A stretch of 46,522 nucleotides of DNA from an uncultured Ruminococcus sp. (GTDB taxonomy: Bacteria > Bacillota > Clostridia > Oscillospirales > Ruminococcaceae), in the NCBI GenBank assembly GCA_900538575.1, contig UPZA01000017.1:1-46522 (forward strand), read 5' to 3'. The position numbers and the translations under genes are program-made. The notes beneath the pieces were generated by a model, which ran no database searches, was not told where the DNA came from, and worked only from the letters and a program-made list of their open reading frames with translations. This document shows positions 40,754 to 46,522 of this stretch, one piece after another. How positions within the stretch are numbered: the first letter of the stretch is position 1; every line of letters starts with the position of its first letter.

Positions 40754-42010
40754 ATGATTGAAAAGGTTAAATTTGACGGCTTTAAATATATTGACGGAGG
40801 AGTTTGCGCCGCGCAGGGATTTAAGGCTAACGGAATACAGTGCGGATTGGCGCATGAGGGAGCGACTGTGGGAAAAAAGAAAAACGATCTTGCCGTTATT
40901 ATAGCCGACAGGGTATGCTCGGCCGCAGCCGTATATACTACAAATAAGGTGAAGGGCGCTCCGATAGCCGTTACTAAGAAAAATATTTCCGACGGCAGGG
41001 CAATGGGCGTAATCGTAAATTCAGTGAATGCAAATACCTGCAATGCGGACGGCCCGGAGAAGGCGCGGAAAATGTGTGAGCTTGCGGCCGGTGAATTCGG
41101 ATTGAAGCCCGCTGATTTCATAGTTGCGTCAACGGGGGTAATCGGTCAGCCTCTTCCGATAGAGCCGATTGAAAAGGGAATTTCGGAGCTTTGCAGAGGC
41201 GTTAGCTATGAAGGCAACGGCGCGGCTGTCGAGGCCATAATGACCACCGATACTCAGCCGAAGGAGGTTGCCGCAGTATTTGAAATCGGAGGAAAAAAAT
41301 GCGTTATAGGCGGAATGCTTAAAGGCAGCGGAATGATACATCCGAATATGGCTACGACGCTTACGTTTATAACTACAGACGTTTCAATTGCTCCTGAATA
41401 TCTTCAGAGGGCGCTGAACGACGTTGTAAAAGATACTCTTAATATGGTGAGCGTGGACGGAGATCAGTCTACTAACGATATGTGCTGCGTTATGGCGGAC
41501 GGTATGGCGGGCAATAGTGAAATAAAAAGTGAAAATGAAGATTTTGAAAAATTTGAAAACGCTCTTTACGTCGTTATGATGAACCTTGCAAGAATGATGG
41601 CAAGGGACGGAGAGGGCGCAACAAAGCTTGTCGAGTGTATATGCGCCGGAGCGGACGACCTTAATACGGCCCGTATTGTTGCCAAATCAGTTATTACTTC
41701 GAGCCTATTTAAAGCCGCAGTTTTCGGAGAGGACGCTAACTGGGGAAGGATACTTTGCGCAGTAGGATACGCCGACGCAGAGTTTGATATAGATAAGGTC
41801 GACGTAGATTTGGCGTCGAATGCCGGAAAAATTGCCGTATGCAGAAACGGCTCGGGAGTTCCGTTTTCGGAGGAGGTAGCTAAAGAAATACTTTCGGAGG
41901 AAGAGATCAAGGTTATCGTTTCTATCGGCGAAGGGGAATATTCCGCCGCGGCGTGGGGCTGTGACCTTACCTATGATTATGTCAAAATCAACGGGGATTA
42001 CCGTTCTTAA
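40754..42010 (+). CDS. argJ: Glutamate N-acetyltransferase/ornithine acetyltransferase
   Basis: 418 residues. The self-cleavage site is GSGMIHPNMA|TTLTF, with Thr201 as N-terminal nucleophile after cleavage; the common sequence is MATML, so the TTL variant is minor. TTDTQPK and GEGATKL are also conserved. ArgJ moves the acetyl group from acetylornithine to glutamate; whether it also uses acetyl-CoA cannot be read. No argA or argE is present, consistent with the recycling pathway. Its end lies 22 bases before argB. Confidence 0.97.
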   Translation: MIEKVKFDGFKYIDGGVCAAQGFKANGIQCGLAHEGATVGKKKNDLAVIIADRVCSAAAVYTTNKVKGAPIAVTKKNISDGRAMGVIVNSVNANTCNADGPEKARKMCELAAGEFGLKPADFIVASTGVIGQPLPIEPIEKGISELCRGVSYEGNGAAVEAIMTTDTQPKEVAAVFEIGGKKCVIGGMLKGSGMIHPNMATTLTFITTDVSIAPEYLQRALNDVVKDTLNMVSVDGDQSTNDMCCVMADGMAGNSEIKSENEDFEKFENALYVVMMNLARMMARDGEGATKLVECICAGADDLNTARIVAKSVITSSLFKAAVFGEDANWGRILCAVGYADAEFDIDKVDVDLASNAGKIAVCRNGSGVPFSEEVAKEILSEEEIKVIVSIGEGEYSAAAWGCDLTYDYVKINGDYRS

Positions 42011-42032
42011 AAACGCGGGAGAATTTAGAATT

Positions 42033-42896
42033 ATGGAAATATCAAATAATATAAGGGCAAAGGTTCTGATGGACGCGCTGCCTTATATACAAAATTATAA
42101 TAATAAGATAATTGTAGTGAAATACGGCGGTAACGCCATGACTAACGATGATCTCAAGCAGGCCGTTATGAGCGACATTGTGCTGCTGTCTTTGGTAGGA
42201 ATCAAGGTTGTGCTGGTCCACGGCGGCGGTCCGGAAATAAGCGACATGCTCAAAAGGCTCAATATTGAAAGCAGATTTATAAACGGACTCAGATATACGG
42301 ATAAGGACACCATAGATATAGTAAAAATGGTTCTTGCAGGCAAGGTGAACAAGGAGCTTGTGGCTTTGCTTGCCGAGCATAAGGGAAATGCCGTAGGACT
42401 TTGCGGTATTGACGGAAAAATGCTTATCGCTGAGAAAGCGGAGGGTGAAAACGGGGAGGATCTCGGCTTTGTGGGAAATATAAAAAGGGTGAACACAAAG
42501 CCTATAAGAGACGCTCTCAGCAACGGCTGCATTCCCGTTATAGCTACCGTCGCATGCGGAACGGACGGTCAGACCTATAATGTAAACGCCGATACTGCCG
42601 CCTCCAGAATAGCCGCGGAGCTTGGAGCGGAAAATCTTATACTTATGACGGATATTGCCGGATTGCTGAGAAACAAGGAGGATCCGAATACTCTTATACC
42701 CTTTGTCAATGTCAGCGAGGTACCGTTTATGAAAAGGCAGGGAATTATTTCCGGAGGAATGATTCCGAAAATTGACTGCTGCGTAGAGGCCGTAAGACGC
42801 GGCGTGAAAAAAACGTCTATAATAGACGGAAGGGTTCCGCATTCTATTCTTATAGAGATACTTTCAAGCGAGGGTATCGGCACACAGTTCAGATAA
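42033..42896 (+). CDS. argB: Acetylglutamate kinase
   Basis: 287 residues. IIVVKYGGNAM (phosphate loop Lys), VLVHGGGPEIS, GLCGIDG, and NVNADTAASRIAAELGAENLILMTDIAG are the classic amino acid kinase motifs of ArgB. The C-terminal SGGMIPKIDCCVEAVRRGV and HSILIEILSSEGIGTQFR fit arginine-sensitive enzymes with an N-terminal helix (MEISNNIRAKVLMDALPYIQNYNN). Feedback inhibition by arginine is therefore possible. Start at 42033 with GGGAG upstream; the frame is open further up into argJ. Confidence 0.97.
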   Translation: MEISNNIRAKVLMDALPYIQNYNNKIIVVKYGGNAMTNDDLKQAVMSDIVLLSLVGIKVVLVHGGGPEISDMLKRLNIESRFINGLRYTDKDTIDIVKMVLAGKVNKELVALLAEHKGNAVGLCGIDGKMLIAEKAEGENGEDLGFVGNIKRVNTKPIRDALSNGCIPVIATVACGTDGQTYNVNADTAASRIAAELGAENLILMTDIAGLLRNKEDPNTLIPFVNVSEVPFMKRQGIISGGMIPKIDCCVEAVRRGVKKTSIIDGRVPHSILIEILSSEGIGTQFR

Positions 42897-42897
42897 T

Positions 42898-43305
42898 ATG
42901 GAAATGCTTTTTAAAATACTGCCGTTTGCGCTGGGGTTAATATTGACGCTGACGGGAGCGGTTATCGCTCTGTACCGCAAAAAGGTCGCAATTCATACAG
43001 ACGGAATAATAACGGATATTGCAAAAAGGCGGAAAAGATATTCAAAGGTGACGGTTACTCTTGAGGCCCCGGTAGTCAAATACTCTGTTGACGGAAGGGA
43101 TTACAGCGGAATATCTTCAAGGTTTTTTACCGAGGGAGTTATGGACTTTAAAAAGGGCGGCAGAATAAAAATAAGAATCAGCCGCCGTGACCGCCGCCGT
43201 TTTGTTCCGGCCGAAAGCGGTAAGACTGCGGAAAAGCTTATTATAGCCTGCGGAATATTTATGATTCTTGCCAATGCGGTTATCCTTTGGAGATACGGCG
43301 GATGA
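42898..43305 (+). CDS. Two-TM membrane protein with a DUF3592-like central domain
   Basis: 135 residues: a TM helix (about 5-25), a basic beta-rich domain (AIHTDGIITDIAKRRKRYSKVTVTLEAPVVKYSVDGRDYSG...GGRIKIRI) and a second TM helix (about 113-130). The layout resembles DUF3592 proteins, in which a soluble domain asks a question of function not yet answered. It starts one base after the argB stop with no separate ribosome site, so it is coupled. It has no obvious link to arginine synthesis. Confidence 0.65.
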   Translation: MEMLFKILPFALGLILTLTGAVIALYRKKVAIHTDGIITDIAKRRKRYSKVTVTLEAPVVKYSVDGRDYSGISSRFFTEGVMDFKKGGRIKIRISRRDRRRFVPAESGKTAEKLIIACGIFMILANAVILWRYGG

Positions 43306-43320
43306 AAGGAATGATTTTTA

Positions 43321-44484
43321 ATGAATACTATTGAAAAATTCGACAATTATGTTATGAATACATACGGCAGATTCGGAGTAGCGCTTGAAAAAGGAAATGA
43401 AAGAAGCTGTGTTGATGAAAACGGGAAAGAATATATCGATTTCGGCAGCGGTATCGGTACAAATTCCCTCGGCTTCTGCGACAGTAGTTGGGCGGACGCG
43501 GTCTGCGCTCAGGTAAGGTCAATTCAGCACACGTCCAATTACTATTATACAAAGGTTCAGGCTGATTTTGCTGAAAAGCTGTGTAAGACAGCCGGATATT
43601 CGAAGGTGTTTTTCGGAAATTCGGGCGCTGAGGCGAACGAATGCGCTATTAAGCTTGCAAGAAAATACAGCTTTGACAAATACGGCAGGGGACGGCACAA
43701 TATAGTTACGCTGGTGAATTCCTTTCACGGGAGAACTCTGTGCACTCTCGCCGCTACGGGACAGGAGATTTTTCACAATTACTTTTTCCCATTTCCGGAG
43801 GGCTTTATTTATGCCAAGGCAAACGATATGACCGATCTTGAATCAAAGCTTGACGGCGCCTGCGCCGTTATGCTGGAATTTGTTCAGGGGGAGGGCGGCG
43901 TTATACCTCTTGAAAGGGAATTCGTTAATTTTGTATTCGATATATGCGCAAAAAAAGATATTCTTGTTATCGCCGATGAGGTTCAGACCGGAACAGGCAG
44001 AACTGGCAGCTTTTTAGCCTCGGAAAATTACGGAGTAAAGCCTGATATAACAACTCTTGCAAAGGGACTTGCGGGAGGAATACCTATAGGCGCGTGCCTT
44101 GCGTCCGAAAGACTCTCTCGGGTTCTCACGAAAGGAACTCACGGCTCAACCTTCGGAGGAAATCCGATTGCCTGTGCCGGCGGCAGTGCGGTTATTGACA
44201 GGATAACTTCTCCGGGATTTCTTGACGAGGTAAGAGCTAAGGGAAAATACTTTAAGGAAAAGCTGGAGGGGCTTGACGAGGTGGAAAGCGTTACCGGAAC
44301 GGGACTGATGATCGGTATCAGCCTTAAAACCAAGTCCGCTTCCGATATTGCGGCAGAAGCCCTTGAAAACGGTCTGCTTGTACTGACCGCCAAGGATAAG
44401 ATCAGACTTCTTCCTCCGCTTAATATAACCTATGGAGAAATTGATAAGGGAATGGAGATACTCAAAAATATTCTGGAGGGCTGA
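43321..44484 (+). CDS. argD: Acetylornithine aminotransferase
   Basis: 387 residues of the class III aminotransferases. FFGNSGAEANECAIKLARKY, SFHGRTLCTLAATGQ, VIADEVQTGTGRTG, and the PLP lysine K248 in TTLAKGLAGGIPIGA are standard. It converts acetylglutamate semialdehyde to acetylornithine with glutamate as amino donor. AAAGGAATG precedes the ATG. It is followed within the operon by a LURP-one-like gene. Confidence 0.96.
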   Translation: MNTIEKFDNYVMNTYGRFGVALEKGNERSCVDENGKEYIDFGSGIGTNSLGFCDSSWADAVCAQVRSIQHTSNYYYTKVQADFAEKLCKTAGYSKVFFGNSGAEANECAIKLARKYSFDKYGRGRHNIVTLVNSFHGRTLCTLAATGQEIFHNYFFPFPEGFIYAKANDMTDLESKLDGACAVMLEFVQGEGGVIPLEREFVNFVFDICAKKDILVIADEVQTGTGRTGSFLASENYGVKPDITTLAKGLAGGIPIGACLASERLSRVLTKGTHGSTFGGNPIACAGGSAVIDRITSPGFLDEVRAKGKYFKEKLEGLDEVESVTGTGLMIGISLKTKSASDIAAEALENGLLVLTAKDKIRLLPPLNITYGEIDKGMEILKNILEG

Positions 44485-44491
44485 GCTTTTT

Positions 44492-44953
44492 ATGGTTAAA
44501 CTGAACATAATCCCGAAGGGCGGCAAATTTGACGTTATAGACTCAAAGGAGCGTGTAATTTATCGCATAAAACAAGGTATGAACGGAAAAATACATCTTC
44601 TTGATTCCAGCGGATATAAGCTTTATTATATGACTTATGATAAAAAGCAGAAAAAGCCGTCGTTTAAAATGTTTCTCAATGATAAGGAGATTTTGACCGC
44701 GGAATGTACGTCAATGTTTTTGGAGCCGGGATTTGAATTAAGAGGGGATAATATATTTCTGGACGTGCGAAGTAACGACAGGCGGGAATTCAAGATTATG
44801 GACGGTGAAAACCAGATTGGAGCAGTGTTCTCTGAAACAGAAAAAAAGGATTTCAGATATATAATTGAAATATCGGAAAATTCTTTTGATGATTATATTC
44901 CTCTGATTGCCGTTTGCATTGATATTGCTTTCGGTAAAATGAACAGGGGTTAA
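44492..44953 (+). CDS. LURP-one/YxjI-like beta-barrel protein
   Basis: 153 residues. The repeated pattern FDVIDSKERVIYRIKQ, IHLLDSSGYKLYYMTY, FLDVRSNDRREFKIMDGENQIGAVFSE and DYIPLIAVCIDIAFG is that of the tubby-like LURP-one-related (YxjI) fold, known from scramblase relatives; function in bacteria is unclear. I use ATG 44492 with CTGGAGGG upstream; an in-frame ATG at 44432 lies inside argD. It sits between argD and argF, 33 bases before argF. Confidence 0.7.
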   Translation: MVKLNIIPKGGKFDVIDSKERVIYRIKQGMNGKIHLLDSSGYKLYYMTYDKKQKKPSFKMFLNDKEILTAECTSMFLEPGFELRGDNIFLDVRSNDRREFKIMDGENQIGAVFSETEKKDFRYIIEISENSFDDYIPLIAVCIDIAFGKMNRG

Positions 44954-44985
44954 ACTTAGTATAAAACCGGAAAGGAATGAATTAA

Positions 44986-45888
44986 ATGAAACATTTATTA
45001 AAAATGCTTGACCTCTCTAAGGAGGAGATAACAGACATACTTAATCTTGCAGACCAGCTTAAATATGAGCTGAAGCACGGTATACCCCACCCGCATCTTA
45101 AAGGAAAATCCTTGGGAATGATTTTTCAGAAGGCTTCTACGCGTACGCGAGTGTCGTTTGAAACCGGAATGTATCAGCTTGGCGGATATCCGCTGTTTTT
45201 ATCGTCAAGCGAGCTTCAGATAGGCAGGGGAGAGCCTGTTCAGGATACGGCGCGTGTGCTTTCGCGTTATATAGACGGAATTATGATCCGTACCTTTGAT
45301 CAGAAGGAGGTAGAGGATCTGGCGCAATACGGCGATATTCCGATAATAAACGGACTAACGGATTTTTCTCATCCCTGTCAGGTTCTTGCCGATCTTATGA
45401 CTATCAGAGAATATAAGGGCAGCTTTGACGGTCTGAAAATGTGCTATATCGGCGACGGAAACAATATGGCAAATTCTCTTATTGTAGGGGGACTTAAGGT
45501 GGGAATGAGCGTTTCTGCCGCGACTCCTGCGGACTATCGTCCTGCAAAGGAAGTTATGGATTTTGCAGAGGGATTCGACTGCTTTAAGATTACAGACGAT
45601 CCGAAGGAGGCGGCAAAGGACGCGGATATTTTATTAACCGACGTATGGGCGTCAATGGGACAGGAGGCTGAAGCCGAGGCGCGCCGCAAAGCGTTTGCCG
45701 GATATCAGATTAACGACAGCATTATGGCTCTCGCAAAGTCGGACGCTCTTGTTATGCACTGCCTGCCTGCGCACCGCGAGGAGGAAATCACCTCAAAGGT
45801 GTTTGAGGAACATGCGAACGAGATTTTTGAAGAGGCTGAAAACCGTCTGCATGCACAGAAGGCGGTTATGGTTAAGCTGATGGGATAA
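44986..45888 (+). CDS. argF: Ornithine carbamoyltransferase
   Basis: 300 residues. The carbamoyl phosphate motif STRTR (51-55), HPCQVLADLMTI and the ornithine-loop HCLPAHRE (from 258) identify the anabolic enzyme. It makes citrulline from ornithine and carbamoyl phosphate, the step before argG. AAAGGAATG precedes the ATG. The GNAT gene follows after two bases. Confidence 0.97.
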   Translation: MKHLLKMLDLSKEEITDILNLADQLKYELKHGIPHPHLKGKSLGMIFQKASTRTRVSFETGMYQLGGYPLFLSSSELQIGRGEPVQDTARVLSRYIDGIMIRTFDQKEVEDLAQYGDIPIINGLTDFSHPCQVLADLMTIREYKGSFDGLKMCYIGDGNNMANSLIVGGLKVGMSVSAATPADYRPAKEVMDFAEGFDCFKITDDPKEAAKDADILLTDVWASMGQEAEAEARRKAFAGYQINDSIMALAKSDALVMHCLPAHREEEITSKVFEEHANEIFEEAENRLHAQKAVMVKLMG

Positions 45889-45890
45889 TC

Positions 45891-46367
45891 ATGGTCATAA
45901 GAGAATACAATACGGGAGATCTTTCGGAAATATACCGGCTATTTTATGAAACGGTTCATTCAGTTAATCTAAAGGATTATACAAGGGCTCAGGCGGACGC
46001 TTGGGCCCCGTTTGACTACGACCGCGAGAAATGGAATAATTCTTTGATTGAGAATTATTGCGTTGTCGCGTCAGAAAATAATACCATAACTGGATTCGGA
46101 GATATTGATGAAAGCGGTTATTTGGACAGGCTCTATGTGCATAGGGATTTTCAAAATAGGGGAATTGCGACCGCAATATGCGATGAACTGGAAAGCCATT
46201 CGGAAGGCAATATTATACGGGTTCATGCTTCGGTAACAGCAAAGCCTTTCTTTGAAAAAAGGAATTACATTGTTATAAAAGAACAATTTGTTAAAAGAAA
46301 CGAAATTTTATTAAAAAATTTCATTATGATAAAGACTAAGATAAATAATTTTAGAGATATGCGTTAA
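45891..46367 (+). CDS. GNAT family N-acetyltransferase
   Basis: 158 residues. The acetyl-CoA loop motif is RDFQNRGIATAICDEL (Q/RxxGxA), preceded by YLDRLYVH and followed by VHASVTAKPFFEKRNYIV. This is a stand-alone small-molecule or protein acetyltransferase with unknown acceptor. It starts two bases after the argF stop, so it is probably the last gene of the cluster. It is unlike ArgA, so I do not assign it acetylglutamate synthase. Confidence 0.85.
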   Translation: MVIREYNTGDLSEIYRLFYETVHSVNLKDYTRAQADAWAPFDYDREKWNNSLIENYCVVASENNTITGFGDIDESGYLDRLYVHRDFQNRGIATAICDELESHSEGNIIRVHASVTAKPFFEKRNYIVIKEQFVKRNEILLKNFIMIKTKINNFRDMR

Positions 46368-46453
46368 GCAGCAGTTATTTTGTATAATACGCTATAAATA
46401 GAGATAAAAAAGCTGAAAAAATTGTTATAAAAATGGAAACCTTTCCAAACCCA

Positions 46454-46482
46454 TTGACAAAAGAGAGAGGAGGTGATATAAT
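46454..46482 (+). promoter_or_regulatory. Perfect-consensus promoter at the right edge
   Basis: TTGACA (46454-46459), 17-base spacer, TATAAT (46477-46482), purine-rich spacer (AGAGAGAGGAGG). The downstream gene lies beyond the window. The leader GCTGTCGAACGAGAGAGAGCG has no start codon with ribosome site, so an RNA gene, possibly an rRNA operon, is a reasonable guess. Confidence 0.75.
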
Positions 46483-46522
46483 AATAAAGCTGTCGAACGA
46501 GAGAGAGCGAAGTCGGAAAATT

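Noticed and set aside
41961..42032. 24-residue N-terminal extension of argB
   Set aside because: It lies inside argJ in another frame; ArgB homologues start near 42033.
42042..42842. 266-codon frame antisense to argB
   Set aside because: Shadow of argB: no ribosome site, unnatural composition and no recognisable motif.
1..46522. CRISPR arrays, insertion sequences, complete tRNA or rRNA genes
   Set aside because: No regularly spaced repeat-spacer pattern, no transposase frame and no complete tRNA fold was seen; only the tRNA-Ser remnant remains.

Overview
The window looks like the chromosome of a spore-forming, anaerobic, gut-associated member of the Firmicutes (class Clostridia, probably an Oscillospiraceae/Ruminococcaceae-like lineage). 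Reasons seen in the sequence: spore cortex hydrolase and GerQ-like coat genes, a bile-salt-hydrolase-type gene, Feo iron uptake with the FeoB-associated Cys-rich protein, a Rex redox repressor, a CdaA/YbbR (c-di-AMP) pair, strong AGGAGG-type ribosome sites and many near-consensus TTGACA-N17-TATAAT promoters. The organism assignment is inference from gene content.

Left edge (1-3130): the end of a cell-wall-binding, endolysin-like protein and an AgrC/AgrA-like two-component pair are followed by a 5'-truncated tRNA-Ser(GCU) that keeps its own terminator, then a decayed DUF4417 gene. This looks like the distal junction of an element integrated into a tRNA-Ser gene. From 3127 to 8900: two small unknown genes, a choloylglycine hydrolase, a cwlJ-gerQ-like germination pair and a three-gene cassette (esterase-like hydrolase, condensation-type acyltransferase, zinc-ribbon membrane protein DUF6320) behind a promoter-plus-terminator leader. 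9059-11350 is a dCache-GGDEF-EAL protein with a dead GGDEF site.

11565-14935 is an iron operon (DUF2325, feoA, feoA, feoB, Cys-rich protein). On the opposite strand, 14978-20126 is a tight five-gene operon acn - traX-like - DUF6630-like - icd - rex, with a candidate Rex operator over its promoter. That joins the oxidative arm from citrate to 2-oxoglutarate with its likely redox sensor. Next come ispD-ispF, a DUF3343/cysteine-desulfurase-like pair, and cdaA-ybbR.

25270-35786 is mixed housekeeping and unknown material: a membrane protein with a CxxC motif, a flavin reductase with an sce7726-type protein, a large P1B-ATPase-like pseudoenzyme downstream of rlmB, a patch of DnaA-box-like repeats, an OGG-type DNA glycosylase, a TPM-domain lipoprotein, class II fructose-bisphosphate aldolase and an aldose epimerase. 

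From 36820 to 46367 lies a complete arginine biosynthesis cluster (argG, H, C, J, B, D, F). Three small unrelated membrane or LURP-one-like genes are interleaved in it and a GNAT gene closes it. It is preceded by palindromes typical of ArgR operators. argJ supplies the acetyl-recycling step, so glutamate plus carbamoyl phosphate can be taken to arginine; carAB is not in the window. The right edge ends just after a consensus promoter whose downstream gene is outside the window.
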